From assembly GCA_033065855.1 (NCBI GenBank), contig JAVXUO010002949.1:434001-498000 (forward strand): a DNA stretch of 64,000 nucleotides. The letters run 5' to 3'. This stretch comes from Escallonia rubra (lineage: Eukaryota > Streptophyta > Magnoliopsida > Escalloniales > Escalloniaceae). The translations under genes were made by a program, and so were the position numbers. Positions 25,788 to 38,102 of the stretch are shown one piece after another; position 1 is the stretch's first letter, and the number at the start of each line of letters is the position of its first letter. The notes below the pieces were generated by a model that did no database searches, had not been told where the DNA came from, and worked only from the letters and a program-made list of their open reading frames with translations.

Positions 25788-25822
25788 ATATATATATATA
25801 TATATATCTCTCTCTCTCTTTC
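25788..25822. repeat. TA/TC microsatellite
   Basis: A (TA)n run followed by (TC)n in the presumed leader of the hAT relic. Confidence 0.9.
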
Positions 25823-26355
25823 TCTCAACATAAGTCATTGAGGCATTCTCTCAGTCTCCCCATCCTCTGCTGGTTTGCTTTCAATTAAATTTTTACCCTT
25901 ATATGAGATATGTGCATTAATGTGAACAGTGAACGTGTTCTTATGTATTGCTGAATTTGCATGTTAATTGCTTCATTTGCATCTCAATTGTGCATTGTAA
26001 ATTGTGCATTTTGCTTACTCCATACACCTTACATGGACTTAAAAGCATTAGACTGCAGTAGCTTACACAGTAGTGACGAAAACCTTTGCTTGAAGATCTG
26101 TTTCAAGAGAAAAGGCTTTATGAAACAACACCATAAAAAACACAGCAAACTGAATAACAAGATAATAAATAGTATAGAGTATGGTACATAAAAAATGAAT
26201 TCTTGAGGAGTGAAAAAATGGTGTGCGTGTGCAACACTGCAACTATAATCTACTTCCTTGCCTCATTCAAGTTCTCGATATAGAATGCTCACAAAACCAA
26301 ACATATACTTGAACTTGCCAAATACTTGAACTTGCATAATTCCATTACCTAATAT

Positions 26356-27995
26356 TAGGGCTATAAATGAACCGAGTTGTTCAAGAACTGTTCATGATTC
26401 GTTCCCCAAAGAACTCGTTCATGTTTATTTGTATAATATATGAACTGAACATGAACAAAATATTAGAGCTCATTTATTATACGAGCCGAGCATGAACATT
26501 TCAAAGTGTTCACAAATGTGTTCGTGAACAGCTCGTCTGGATAATAACTTAATTATAATATGTTCAAAACTCAAAAGTCGTATAACTTAATTATAGTATA
26601 AATTAGTTTAAACTTAAAAGCCCTAAAATCACTTAGACAATTGGATCAAGTAAGGTGTAGTTCTGGTTTGAAGTAATTGTTTTGAACGAGAACACAAGTT
26701 TTCAGGTTCAAGTTCTGTTCGTACAAATAAACGAACGAACTCGAGCCGAACACAAGTTTTGTTAAATGAACCGTAAATGAGTTCAAACAAAATTTTGAAG
26801 ATTAAACGAACACAAATATGACCTGAAACTAAACAAACGAGTTTGAACATACCTGTAACATCCCGAAATTTTCGGAACGTTAACACTCGCTTGATCACTT
26901 ACGCTAAGACAATAGTATCCTCAAAACTTAACCAAATAACACCGCAAAGAGTCAGCGCAACTAATAGTCAATCAAACCATACTCTCAATCAACTATCATA
27001 ATTGAAATACCAAATCTAAGTCTAAGACAAATTTAAATAATACTCTTCACCCACGCAGGGGTTCTAATAGAAAATACGGTAACTTAAATTTACTCGCTCG
27101 CATGCCTCTAGTCCAGTTTCTAGTAATCTAACGCTGGTCACTACCTGTAGAAAGGAAGTCAAAGAAGAGTGAGCTTTCGAGAGCCCAGTATGGTCGATCA
27201 AAGATTTAAACAACAAAAACGATTCAGACAGTTTTACATTCAAACCAAATAACAATTTTTAAAACAGAAAAACATAACGATTCAAATGATTTTCTATATA
27301 CAATCAAATAATAATTTTAAAAGGGTTTTCAAAGAAAATCACAGCATTTCAATATAAACATAGGGATGAGTATCAACTCAATCCCTTAAATCAATAATCA
27401 TTTCAAAACACTTCAAGTGCAATAAAACATAAACATTGAACATGAGTAATACGCTGTAGCAAAGTCACACCGACAGTGCTCGATACACTTTACATATGCA
27501 TATGTACACTGACTAGTCCATTTAGGTACTAGTTTAACCCAACCAACAGACCATCCTTATAACTCCAACAATACAGACCATCCTTATAACTTCCATATTA
27601 CTAACTCATGTCAACATTGAGAAGTAATAAACAGAATTCAAAACATTTTATGATAATTGAATCAATAAAACATATGAGAATAAACAAAGAATTCCAAACG
27701 ATCACTTAAGGTTCAAGTTGGGGTTTCACTGGCAAAATCCAAATATTTTCAAAAAAATTTGTAAAGCAATAGTTCAATAAATTTTGCGAACCAATTAAGA
27801 TTAAAATATCTGGATTCAGAATAATGAGTAGGGTTCGGAGAGAAAATGCTTACCTCGATCCAAGCTAAGCAATGCTACAACCTCGATCAATAATCGTTTG
27901 AATCAACCGGAAAAATTCTCTTGGATCCTCTCTCTCTCTCTCTCTCTCCAAGTGTATCAGATGAAAAGAAGAAGAGGTATTGACGGCTGCTCTCA

Positions 27996-28040
<45 letters not shown>

Positions 28041-28536
28041 ACCCTACTAGGTTGGCAATTTACCAAAAAGTCCCCTAATTTTCGATAGTCACTTTAATTT
28101 TTGCCCGACACTTTTTTTTATTACAAAAAGGTCCAAAATAGCTCTTTATGATAGATTTTATGTGCTAGAAAAATTATTAACGGGTTTTTGCGCTAGCTAC
28201 CTCGCTTTACTAATCGTCACTAAAAGTTGCTAAATAAAAGTATCGATGCTAAATGAAAATATCGTCGCTAAAAGTTTTCAAAAATATCGGTTACGCTAAT
28301 TGTCACTAAATAACTCAATCAATATCACTTATAATGGCCATCGTTAAATTATAACTCATAGTTTTCAGAAATTTCGTCGCAAAAGGTTGCCGATAAGATT
28401 TTCGCTCACGAAAATCTACGCTAAAACTTGCGTATGAAAGTCACACTTTAAAATAAAATTAAGCGGCCATGTAATATAAAGGTTGGGGTGTTACAATACC
28501 TCTGTTCGGCTCGAACTCGGTTCGTGTACAGCCCTA
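26356..28536. mobile_element. hAT MITE split by a solo LTR
   Basis: Left end TAGGGCTATAAATGAACCGAG pairs with the right end, whose reverse complement is TAGGGCTGTACACGAACCGAG. Flanks CCTAATAT (26348-26355) and CCTGATAT (28537-28544) match at 7 of 8 bases, the hAT target length. Without the inserted LTR it is about 0.53 kb. The interior repeats GTTCATG/GAACACAA-type motifs. Confidence 0.85.
26854..28495 (-). mobile_element. Solo LTR (Ty3/gypsy), 1.64 kb, inside the hAT MITE
   Basis: Starts TGTAACATCCCGAAATTTTCGG and ends GGGGTGTTACA, flanked by ATACC on both sides (26849-26853 and 28496-28500). It is related to the solo LTR at 6075-8996. A (TA)n run lies at about 28003-28036. It is the innermost layer of this nest. 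Confidence 0.88.
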
Positions 28537-29369
28537 CCTGATATGGTGCTTCAAGGCCCTGTGGAGAAGTTCTGTATTGGGGCTGTTGTGTAGCTACTGT
28601 TTGTAGCCCCATTCCTGTGAATGAGTTTTTGTGCAGTTCTTTTTCTTTTGTTATTTGGTATACTTCTACTGTACATGGGTTCAAACCCTTTGATATACCT
28701 GTTAAGAAAATAAGTTAGGAACTCAATATCACCTGAACAAAAAACAGTAAATAAGCAACCTTATGGTGTTATACTGTCGGCTAATGAAGAGTCCACTGAT
28801 TTCTTCTGCCTTGGAAGCTGCTCTTTGCATTTGTGTAAATATAAGATATACCTTTCGGCTTTAGTGTGAGGCTGTGTGACTTTATTGTGCACTTTTATTT
28901 CTTTCTTTGGTATGGATGAAGATAAAATATTGAGGTAGCATATCATTTAAGATGCATTGGTTGGAAAAGCCTTAGATGAATAACAAAGTGGAATACTTTT
29001 GTTTTCTTAGATTAGACATGTTTTACTGTTCTTTTCTTCCTATGTAATTATAAAATCGTGTTTGGAAAACAAGATCTTATGTGATGCAATCACCTCTTAT
29101 GTTATAGTTGTTTAGGATGTATAATTCTAATTGAGTGTCACGCTTACATGCTATAACAATATCTTGTTTTAGTAATTTGAACACGATTGCACATAAGTGG
29201 TGAGTTTGTTTTTTAGTAATTTTAAGGTTTTACTCTATTAGTTTTTTTAACTTTAAGCTAATTTCAGTGTTATCATATAATTTAATCTCAGGAATATACA
29301 TGTCAACACCGAGTACGGATATAAAGGACCCAGCTTAGAAATATGGACGTACTGCTAATCTGAGCGATA
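28537..29369. other. Non-coding part of the hAT relic
   Basis: AT-rich intron-like sequence between the MITE and the first transposase exon. No gene was recognised. Confidence 0.5.
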
Positions 29370-31125
29370 AAAATGCAGTCACTTGTAACTTTTGTCAAAA
29401 AAATTACAAAGGTCGGCATTTATCGACATAAGTAACACCTTGCTGGAGGTTATAAGAATGCTTCAATGTGCCGAGAATGTCCAGAACATGTAAGAGATGA
29501 GATGAAAGAATTCTTAAAGTCTGTCAAAGAAAAGAAAGAACTAGCTAAGTGCGTCCCAGATTTTGATAATGATTTCAATGATACAGAAGAGGACAATGAT
29601 GATGATGTAGTTGAGATATCTAGAAAGAAGGAAGTTTTATCTACTGGGAGTTCCTGTCAACCTCCTCATAGGAATCCAAAGCCTAAGGGCCCAATGGACG
29701 TGTACTTTACCCCGGACCTGGAAGAGGTTGTGCGAAAGAGAAAGATGAAACAATCCACGGTGTTTGAATATGAAGAAGCAAAGAAGGAGACGAGAAATCA
29801 GGCTTGTAGTGCAATAGCAAAAAAAATTTATGATGCGAGGATTACATTCAACGCCGTGAAATTTGACAGCTTTACGGCTATGGTTGAGGTTATTGGCAAT
29901 ATGGTCTGGGTTTAAAGCCACCAAGTTATCATGAGATTAGGGTTACCCTACTAAAGAAAAAGGTGGATAATTAGCGCAAGTTGATGAAGGATCATGAAGA
30001 AGAGTGGGAGAAAACCAGTTGTTCGATAATTTATGGTGGTTAGAAGGACAAGAAAGAAAGGGATTTAATTAATTTTTTAGCCAATAGTCCTAGAGGAACT
30101 TTGTTTCTTGAGTCCGTTGATGCTTCTGAACATTCGAACACCGGAGACTTGATAGCATGACTTGATTAAGAAGACTGTTGAGAAGGTCGAGCCAAAGAAC
30201 GTGGTTCAAGTTGTCACTGACAGTGCCTCAAACAACGTAAAGGCATGTTAGTATATTTTAATATATAATATGGCTCAAACAACTTAAATTCTAATAGATA
30301 TACAATATTATTAGCTAATAGATCATTGGACATTTAGTTTCTCAATTTATTTGCAATTTTATATGATAGGCAAGTTATTGGAGCGTGATTATCCACACTT
30401 GTTTTGAACACCATGTGATGCGCAATGAACCTGGAGGACATATTTAAGTTGCTTAAGATGAAGTCAACATTTGGAAAGGCTCTTGCTTTGAACGGTTACA
30501 TATATAATCGTTCGGGTGTTGTAAACTTGTTTATGAAATTTGCAAGAAGAAAGTTGCTTAGGCCTGGCAAAACGAGATTTGCAACTGCCACTATCACTTT
30601 GTCAAGGATCCATGAAGAGCAAAATAACTTGAAAAAAATGTTTACATAGGAAGGGTGGGCCAATAATAAATAGTCAAAGGAGGTACAAGGCAAAAGAGTG
30701 GCAAAATAGTATTAATGACTCGTTTTGAAATAATGTTGTATTAAAGGTAGCATGCCCTCTTATTCCGGTACTTAGATTGGTTGATGGTGAGAAAAAACCT
30801 CCAATGAGATACATTTACAAGGCTATGAATAAAGCTAAAGATATTATTGCAAGTGCTTTCCAATACAAGGAGGTTTATGAGATCATTGACAGTAGATGGA
30901 GTGTTCAACTCCATCGTCCTTTGCATGTAGCCGATTATTTCTTGAACCCAAAGTACTATTACCATACTCCAGACATTGAGAGCGATGAAACGATTATTTC
31001 ATGTATTAAATAGCGGAATTGTGGGCTTCTTATGGGTCATCAACTCCTCACTTGCAAAAGTTTGCAATAAAGGTTTTGAGTCTCACTTGTAGTGCTTCTG
31101 GCTCTAAACATAACTGGAGCGTTGA
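29370..31125 (+). pseudogene. hAT transposase remnant, BED to dimerisation region
   Basis: In order: a BED-type zinc finger start VTCNFCQKNYKGRHLST (29377). Next an acidic linker and KGPMDVYF with ACSAIAKKIYDARITFNAV (29466-29915). Then the catalytic-Asp box NVVQVVTDSASNN (about 30200-30235). A probable intron follows (30246-30369), then an FxTPC-type box and PGKTRFATATITL (30425-30649). Last come WSVQLHRPLHVADYFLNPKYYY and the dimerisation box SYGSSTPHLQKFAIKVLSLTC ending HNWS (to 31122). Several stops and frame changes show that it is dead. It belongs to the plant DUF659 hAT group, distinct from the fresher copy at 47586-49908. Confidence 0.8.
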
Positions 31126-31845
31126 TGCCAAGGAAAGTGGGTTCGTACCTACGTGGAGGTGCCACAAAGGCTGCAATCCGAGTAAGATGCCAAGTATGTT
31201 AATGTGAGACACAGCAAGGGTAGAACAAGGGCAGAGACCAAGGGCTTCCCAGACAGAGCTTGAGGGTGGCAGTGCTGCGAGGGCGATAGCGCATGATGAA
31301 TACACGACGACAGTCACAGTCCGCTGCTTAGGTCCAGAGTCAAGGTCCTGTATGTTTCTCTCTCTAAGATTCTAGAGTGAGAAAGTGAAAATGTTCTGAA
31401 AATGTCCAACCATAATGTTTCGTCCTAAATGAATTCTCAAAACCTCTATTTATAGAGATTGAGATGATGATGTCATTAACCGACACGTGGCGCTCCCCGG
31501 GAGTGACACGTCACCGGGGGGGTCCACGGGTACCGGTGCTCCACAGACTGTCGGATCGCATATTCACCCAGCCTGCCCCGCACAGCGTCACTCTGTCTGT
31601 CTGGAAAGACTGGCTCCCACAACGTCAGTGTGGCCAGAGAACCCCTTGATCTAGCCTCCAATCCAAGCCCTTGCAGAGTCCCATAGGCCTGGCAGCGGTG
31701 GGGAAGACCCGACGCCCAACTGCCAGGTGAACTAGGCCCAATGCCCTCCGAAGACCTGCTCCTGTCTCGGAGTGACCCGGGGGTCATAGTCCCTAGGGGT
31801 GCCGACGCAAGCCCCCAGTGCCGGAGCACGTAGGCCAGTCACGCA

Positions 31846-32350
31846 GGCACCCTGGCAGAGATAGTATCCCGAAGGAGTCGCCTATTCCGCAGGCCGAGGT
31901 AGCATCCCAGAGGAGCCGCCTACCTAGCCGGCCAATGTAGCATCCCGGAAGAGCCGTCTACCTGGCTGAAGGGGAGTCTTCGTGCTGGAGCACTTGGAGC
32001 TCCCTGGCAGAGATAGTGTCCCGGAGGAGTCGCCTATCCCCGCGGGTGAGTCCTTGTGCCGGAGCACTCGGAGCATGTCAAGGTAGCATCCCGGAGGAGC
32101 CATCTACCCAACTGGCCGAGGTAGTATCCCGGAGGAGCCGTCTACCTGGCGGAAGGGGAGTTGAAGAGCTCCCTGGTGGATATAGTGTCCCGGAGGAGTC
32201 GCCTATCCCCGCGGGTGAGTCCTTGTGCCGGAGCACTCGGAGCGCGTCAAGGTAGCATCCCAGAGGAGCCGTCTACCCGACTGGCCGAGGTAGCATCCCG
32301 AAGGATCCGTCTCCTTGGCGGTGATAGTGTCCCGGATGAGTCGCATATCC
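31846..32350. repeat. Nested tandem repeats in the GC-rich LTR
   Basis: Units of about 40 bp with GTAGCATCCCGGAGGAGCCG are grouped into larger units of about 170-190 bp carrying CCGCGGGTGAGTCCTTGTGC. The larger unit occurs about three times. Confidence 0.8.
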
Positions 32351-32801
32351 TCGCGGGTGATGTACACTCCGGAGAGTGGGTCGAAGTATGTTCCACGACC
32401 AAGGCAAGGTGCGCATGGTGTGGTGAATGAGTGTGGTGCCCGGGGGCATGTAACATGATTGTGGCGCATGGGCTCGACGAAGTGAGTAAGGTGCCGGGGG
32501 CACGTCTTTGTGACAGAGAGCCTGGGGCACAACTGTATCAGCGGCGCGGCGCATGGGCGCGTCGGAGTGTTGAAGTGCGGCGCCCGGACGCCGGTGACGG
32601 GGGTCGCGGAGTTGTGTCCGGGCGACGGGGGTCGCGGAGTTGTGTCCGGGCGACGGGGGGTCGCGAAGTTGTGTCTGGGCGACGGGGTCGCGGAGTTGTG
32701 TCCGGGCGACGGACGATGAGGGTCACGGACGATGTAAGGCCTCCTGAAGAGTAGTGAAGGTGCTAAGGATGGAGGCCAAAGGCCAACCCTTGGGGGAAGG
32801 C

Positions 32802-33020
32802 CAAGGCCAACCCCAAGGGGAAGGCCAAGGCCGAGGCCGACCCCAATGGGAAGGCCAAGGCCGAGGCCGACCCCAATGGGAAGGCCAAGGCCGAGGCCGA
32901 CCCCAATGGGAAGGCCATGGCCGAGGCCGACCCCAATGGGAAGGCCAAGGCCGAGGCCGACCCCAATGGGAAGGCCAAGGCCGAGGCCGACCCCAAGGGG
33001 GAGGCCAAGGCCGACCTCCT
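32802..33020. repeat. 30-bp GC-rich minisatellite
   Basis: Six exact or nearly exact 30-bp units with AAGGCCAAGGCCGAGGCCGA, plus shorter variants at each end. The unit is divisible by three and lacks stops in all frames. It therefore opens overlapping frames on both strands, including a 360-codon one at 32203-33285 on the minus strand. Confidence 0.93.
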
Positions 33021-33284
33021 TGGGCAAGTGCCATGGCGCGTCGACGGGCGAAGTGCGACGGTCGAAGTGTGATATGGCGTCGCACAAGGATAAGTTTCTT
33101 AGTGACGAAGTCACGTCACGAAAGTGAGAAGTGCACGTGACTTGAGCGTTCATGCTTTGACCAGTTGTGAGCGTTGAAAATGTATGTTGCTTGTGCGGAC
33201 GTGTCATGCAAAATGAGACCACAGTGGGCCTTTGAGTGCGACCAGGATAGGTTGGGAACAAGCGTTTTTGAGCATATAAGTCCA

Positions 33285-34048
33285 AGTTACAATCTAGTAG
33301 TAAAGTTTTACGCTGAAACTCGTATTAATTTCATATGCAATGACTATTGATCAATTTGTATATTGTACTTTACAGCTTCATAGCAAGAAAAAGAATAGGC
33401 TTGAACAAAGTCGCTTGAATGATTTGGTGTTTGTGAAATACAATAGAGAGTTAAAGCAATTATACAATTCACACGACACAATTGATCCTATTTTATGGGA
33501 TGATATCGATGAAAGTAATGAATGGTTGCGTGGGAGGCCTGATGAAGATGCAGACAAAGACAGTGACAATGTCTTTAAAAGTGACCTTTAAGTGACACGG
33601 AGCCGGACTACTATTCAAGGTCAATAGCAAGAAGTGTAAGACCGTCATCAGATAGGGCTGCCATGTCAAGTAGATCTACTCCTTTAGTTAATTTGGTAAA
33701 TGAAGAACATGAAGTTGAGGAGGAATGTTTACCAGATTTGGAGCCTATGATTCTGTTTCAAGAAAGCATCGCTGCCTTGACCCTTAGCAATGATGAGGAT
33801 AGCGGTGTTATGTCCACTTAGAAGCTTGTTAAATTATGATGTTATGGAATATGAAACTTTTTCTAGTGCTTGGAAGGTTGTTAATTGTCATTTTCTGAAA
33901 CCTTTAACGTAATTTTATTATTTTAATGCACTATTATTTATTTATTTTAATATTATGCCTCGCTTCGAGAAGGCGCCCGCCTGTGCCTTGCGCCTAAGCT
34001 CTAAGAACCTTTTGCACCTTAGGTGTGCCCGCGCCTTTAATAATACTG
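33285..34048 (+). pseudogene. hAT transposase C-terminal exon remnant and right end
   Basis: After an intron-like AT-rich stretch ending TTTACAG (33373), the reading LHSKKKNRLEQSRLNDLVFV continues the hAT dimerisation domain (to 33591). It completes the part broken off at 31122. The remaining sequence leads to GC-rich subterminal repeats (33955-34040) and the right terminus. Confidence 0.75.
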
Positions 34049-35835
34049 AACACACCTAGCAAGCTCTCTGTCAGATCTCAAAGTTTACATTCTATTCTAT
34101 TTCAAGTACAACTTAATGCACAAATGTACAAGTGTCCCTTTGCCCGTCTTCTCATCGTGCCTCACACATTTTCCTTACCTTTCGAGGGATCGACTCCTTG
34201 ATTTAAAATATTATGGGTAAAACACATCAGCCCACTGGCTCAATAAGATAATTGAAGACATTTAATGTAACTTTCAACTCACGGATATTGACAATGCATG
34301 CTATTGCAATTCATTCACATTAAGCAATTCTACATAGGCACATTACACATATCAAATGTTCACACTTAGTTAAGCATTACAAGAGTTTACCATTCCTGAG
34401 TTCAGTCCTCTCAATAGTCCACCCTTATATCACCACGTCCGGGACGAAAGTTCACAACATTTGCCTCGGCCAAAGGCAAAGTAACTAAAAATAAATGAAC
34501 ATCGATACCGCCTCGGGTAGCAGTTGGAGTTATAATTGTTCGGCTCAAATGGTGCACCACTACTCAAACACAATCAAATCAACCCCCAATCATATGAAAG
34601 GAGTAACATAATAATCATCAACAATATATCAATCATCCCTTACAATGAAAGGATGTAACACGATCATGTGCAAGCAAGCAAATCATTTCATATATGTAGT
34701 TATTTTAATTTTCATGTACTTGCACCATAAAACTTAGCTATCAAATGTTTAGTCACTTTCATCATGTAATATCATCTTTATAACATCTTGAACATGTAAT
34801 ATTATCATTTATATTCATCAAATGAGCTTCATTTATGTTACTTAACAAACATGTTCAAAACCATGCCTAGTTTAACATAATTTCACAATTCACGTATATT
34901 AGAACATATTTCATGTCTTTCATAATCTCTAATATGTTAAACATGTTTAGATTCACTTATTAATAAGTCTCAAATAAGTATTTAAAAGTTTGACAAAGAA
35001 TTCATAATATAAGAATTACGCTAACATAACATATATCCATATTCATTTCTTAAAAGCACATTAAATACCTTTAACTATCTTACCTTAAAGAAGAGATGAA
35101 AGAAATGTTTTTTAAGAATTGAAACACTTTCAAAAGAATCCTCAAAACACGTTCAAAACACTATTTGAAGCTCCCAGAAAGTTCCCAATCAACTGCTTAA
35201 GGTTCCCATTAAAAACAAGCCTTCATTCTAGATTTTGTAAGGTTTTTTGTTGATTTTCTTGCTATTTTCTCTCAAAAACGTTGTAAGAGGATTTAAGCAT
35301 GTCAATTAGGTTTTTTTTAACCAAATTAGAAGCAAGTAGGAGGTGTCAAGTGGAGGTGAAGAGGTGGAGAAAACACGAGGTGGCAAGACATGGTTGTGCT
35401 GCCTAGCAAGCACGATAAGGCTCAAAGCACAACGTGTCGCAATAGTATGTAGGCAAGTCACTAGCACGACGATGATAGGAAACACGAGGTGACACAATAT
35501 GTGCAAATAGCACAAACAGTTTGCAAGCAGTCCGGTCAACCGGTTACTCCCAGGTAGAGTTTTCACCATTTTTTTGTTTGCAACTCTTCTAAAAACATTT
35601 TTGGTCATTACAAAGTGATCATTTAAAGTTTCTAAACATCAAATACGGCTGCATTAGCGTTCATGCACGCTCTTTTCCATTTCTAGCACTTCGTTTACCT
35701 TCTCAGACAATTTACTCAATTCCCGGTATTTAACATCTAAACATACATTCAAACACATTATCATGCCACGTAAAGTGATGCATCTAATCATACTTAACTA
35801 TGTAACAAAAGCATGTGAAATGTTGGGTTCTCGCA
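34049..35835 (-). repeat. Element B right LTR, second segment
   Basis: Continues 24803-24948 and is collinear with 19563-21105. It then runs on to TTGGGTTCTCGCA at 35835 before TGTAC. Minus-sense LTR start is therefore TGCGAGAACCC. Confidence 0.82.
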
Positions 35836-35840
35836 TGTAC

Positions 35841-36270
35841 ACTCTGAGGGAGACCCTATTTAGCAATGGGGACAACTCCATCCAACTGTGGTGCCTTCGG
35901 GCTCGTTAGGTGCTCGAGGAGATTTGGGAGTATGACTGTGGTACTCCCGCTTTGGCTTATCTATACATGTCGATAAGTGCTGTGTGGTGAAGCAATCCCT
36001 TAGCGTCATGGGGTTTTGTGATGTTTGGGAGGTATGTTTAAGCCTTCTGATTATTTTCTAATAATTTCATGCTCAGTCTAGACATATTCTCACATATGAC
36101 ATGTTTGCTCTCACATATTTGGGCTTTTGATGTTCTGGGTTCTCGCGCTCCTCACCTGGGAGAGGTGCATACAACTGAGACCACATTGGCGATGACCTGG
36201 TGGAACTATAGGGATGAACGGGCTAAGGTCTCGGAGTTCGTACACCGAAATAGTTCAACGGGTTGAGATA
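35841..36270 (+). pseudogene. Plant mobile domain coding fragment, right part
   Basis: Just after the TGTAC duplication the plus strand reads TLRETLFSNGDNSIQLWC, then EYDCGTPALAYLYMSI, the YxWGxxALAYLY signature of PMD proteins. Further on lies an IWAFDVLGSRAP-type box (36110-36160) matching the LQIWAxE region. It follows directly on the left part at 1-331, which ends DQFIRGFLLY. Stops interrupt it, so it is a pseudogene. It could be a dead MAIN-like host gene or cargo of a Mutator-like element. Confidence 0.7.
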
Positions 36271-36673
36271 GTGCCCGATAGGATCTTCATCATAACAACA
36301 ACAAGGAATATGAAAAAAGTACCCCGGCTTCAAGAGATAAGACCTTATTCATGGCCTTTAAACCGCAATATCTGTCATAATTAGAATAGCCGCAACAAGA
36401 GTTATATCAATATTTTGGGTTCCGCATAGGAATTGTTAAATACCAGTGTCCTTTATTATGTTATAAGAATCGCCGGATACAACACTTTTACAACCTCAGA
36501 GTTTCTATATGTAACTTTTGTAACTTGATGGCTCTTTTTACAGCTGATCCAAATAAACCCTCATTTTTCTCCATGATCCAGAATACCCAATAAAAAAATG
36601 CCACCTCATCACTCATAGCGGAGTTTTTTGCCCTAAATTGAAAAATATATTCAATGGTTGTTTAATAGCACGT
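36271..36673. other. Intergenic stretch, nothing recognised
   Basis: AT-rich sequence without coding or terminal-repeat signal. Confidence 0.5.
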
Positions 36674-38020
36674 CATAGGTTTAGGTGGTGTTAAAGTACC
36701 ACTAACATCTTACCAAGTAGACAAAATGATCACGCAGGGACAAAAATACCAAATCTAACTTTAGGTAACCATGGTTAATGAAATATTAGAAATCAAATTT
36801 TCACCAAAATTTTGAAACCCTACCCATTTTCTTCCATCAATATATTCACTTCTCTTTCTCATTCCCTTTCTTCACCTTCATCTTCCTTCTTTTTTCTCTT
36901 TAATTTTTAAAGTTATCGATTACTAATCCATTAATTTCCATTTCCTTTTCTTTCGAACAAAACCAATATCGTAGTACTGTTCCATCAAATTTCTTGTTAC
37001 CATTTCTGTAACAGGAAAATAGCTGGTGGTGTTGTTTGCATTTGCTAATCTCAGTATGCCTTTCTGTTACCATTTTTGTAACCCTTCAGTAAATTTTCTG
37101 AACAATGTCTAACTTGGCAAAAAGGGGGGCATGGCTGGTGAAGGCCCTTGAGTAGCTTATCGTCCAACTTCATGTGTTAGCTAGAAGGAAGAGAAAAAAG
37201 AGAAGAGAAAATGAAGGTGAACCGGCTCTGTTTGACAACACTTTTTTTTTTGTTTTCAGTTAAAAAAAAAAAAATTAAAGAGCAGCTTAATTATTTTTTT
37301 TTACAAAAACAAGTGGGTGTTTGATAACCCAAATTTTTTTTTTGTGTTTGATAACCCATTTTTTATTTTGAGTTTTTTTTTTTGGTGATTTGCAGTGGCG
37401 GTGGTGGGGCGTGACAGTGGCTGGTGGCTGCCGGCGGTGGTCGCCAGAGGTGGTGGCCGGAGTTGGCATTCGGCAACCGCCGGTGGTGGTGGCCGGAGGT
37501 GGACGCCGGCTGGCGGTGGGAGGGTGGTAGTGGTGGTCTAAAAAAAAAACTAAAACTGAAAAAAAAAAACTCATTTTTGGAGGGTTTTTTTTTCTTCTTC
37601 AGTTTAAAAACTGGTTTTTTAAACTGAAGAAGAAAAAAAATGGTTACCAAATGCAACTTTTTTCCCAATTTTTAAAAAGTGAAAAAAAAAACTGTCTCAA
37701 ACAGGGCTGAAGAATCCAACTTTTGTTTTATTTTATGTAATGGTGAAAATGAAAGAGAAAAAAGAGGAGGAAGATGAAGGTGAACAAAGGGAATGAGAAA
37801 AAGAAATGAAAATGTAGTAATGGCAGAAAATTGGTGAACAAAATAATGAAAATGTATATATAGTAAAAAATCGGTGAGCGAAATTTTCACAAATTTGATG
37901 AAAATTTGAATTCCAATATTTTACTAACTATGGGTACCTAGCAAGATTTGTTATTGTTGTCCCTATGTGATTATTTTGCTAAGTTAAGAAGATGTTAGTA
38001 GTAGATTAATACTACCTATG
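36674..38020. mobile_element. Element with about 230-bp inverted ends
   Basis: CATAGG at 36674 and CCTATG at 38020 begin inverted repeats sharing ACTAACATCTT, ATGATCACGCAGGGACAA (in variant form) and a CT/GA-rich inner part. Long worn inverted ends suggest a Mutator-like non-autonomous element. No TSD was seen. A MITE is inserted in its centre. Confidence 0.55.
37224..37709. mobile_element. MITE M1 with GGCTCTGTTTGACA ends
   Basis: Left GGCTCTGTTTGACA pairs with the reversed right end CAGCCCTGTTTGAGA. Subterminal runs contain AAAACTGGTTTTTTAAACTG and the centre is GGTGGTGGCCGG-rich. It is the same family as 38103-38578 but in opposite orientation. The GGCCTGTTTGG-like ends recall Tourist/PIF MITEs. 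Confidence 0.75.
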
Positions 38021-38102
38021 TCCGTTCTGTAAAATTAAATAACCACATAATATTTTCTCAAAATTGTGAGATGCCTAGTGAACTTAAATTGTGAGATGCC
38101 AA

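Larger units (their letters stand above)
31126..33284 (-). mobile_element. GC-rich solo LTR-like insertion in the hAT relic
   Basis: It interrupts the transposase just after HNWS. Read on the minus strand it is related to 61920-63562: both share CCCACTG, a CTATAAATAG TATA box (31446-31460 here), ACACGTGGC/ACATGTGGC and the end ACCTCCACGTA..CGAACCCA..TTGGCA. Borders are approximate and no clean TSD was seen. It holds two kinds of tandem repeats. Long open frames on both strands here come from GC-rich repeats, not from coding sequence. Confidence 0.6.
24949..34048 (+). mobile_element. hAT transposon relic, 9.1 kb, inserted in the right LTR of B
   Basis: Ends are TAGTGTTGTAAAAAGC on the left and, reversed, CAGTATTATTAAAGGC on the right, the common CAGTGTTNTAAAAGG plant hAT terminus. 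Flanks AACCCACT (24941-24948) and AACACACC (34049-34056) agree at 6 of 8 bases, and the uninterrupted LTR copy near 490 reads AACACACC. Inside are GC-rich subterminal repeats (GGCGC, GCGCC), a CT-rich presumed 5' leader (25630-25830) and a degraded transposase gene (29370-33591). Later insertions are a MITE, a hAT MITE with a solo LTR, and a GC-rich LTR. Confidence 0.8.
332..35835 (-). mobile_element. Ty3/gypsy LTR retrotransposon B, outer shell of the nest
   Basis: Both outer ends carry the 5-bp duplication TGTAC (327-331 and 35836-35840). The left LTR is 332-601 plus 19563-21105, and the right LTR is 24803-24948 plus 34049-35835. The LTRs pair up segment by segment once the inserts are removed. 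Degraded integrase and reverse-transcriptase remnants (21106-21773), a gag remnant and a tRNA-Met-type primer site (24787-24798) show that it reads on the minus strand. It is a fossil with many breaks and with elements A, C and a hAT inserted into it. LTR copies differ at about one base in eight by eye, so B is older than A. That fits A having landed inside B. Confidence 0.8.

Noticed and set aside
32203-33285. 360-codon minus-strand open frame, and overlapping plus-strand frames of 128 and 93 codons
   Set aside because: They consist of GC-rich LTR tandem repeats. The 30-bp unit lacks stops in all frames. Composition is Gly/Leu/Pro/Arg repeats with no domain.
37287-37668. Pro-rich minus-strand frames
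   Set aside because: They are the GGTGGTGG-rich centre of MITE M1, also seen in M2 and M3 in other frames.
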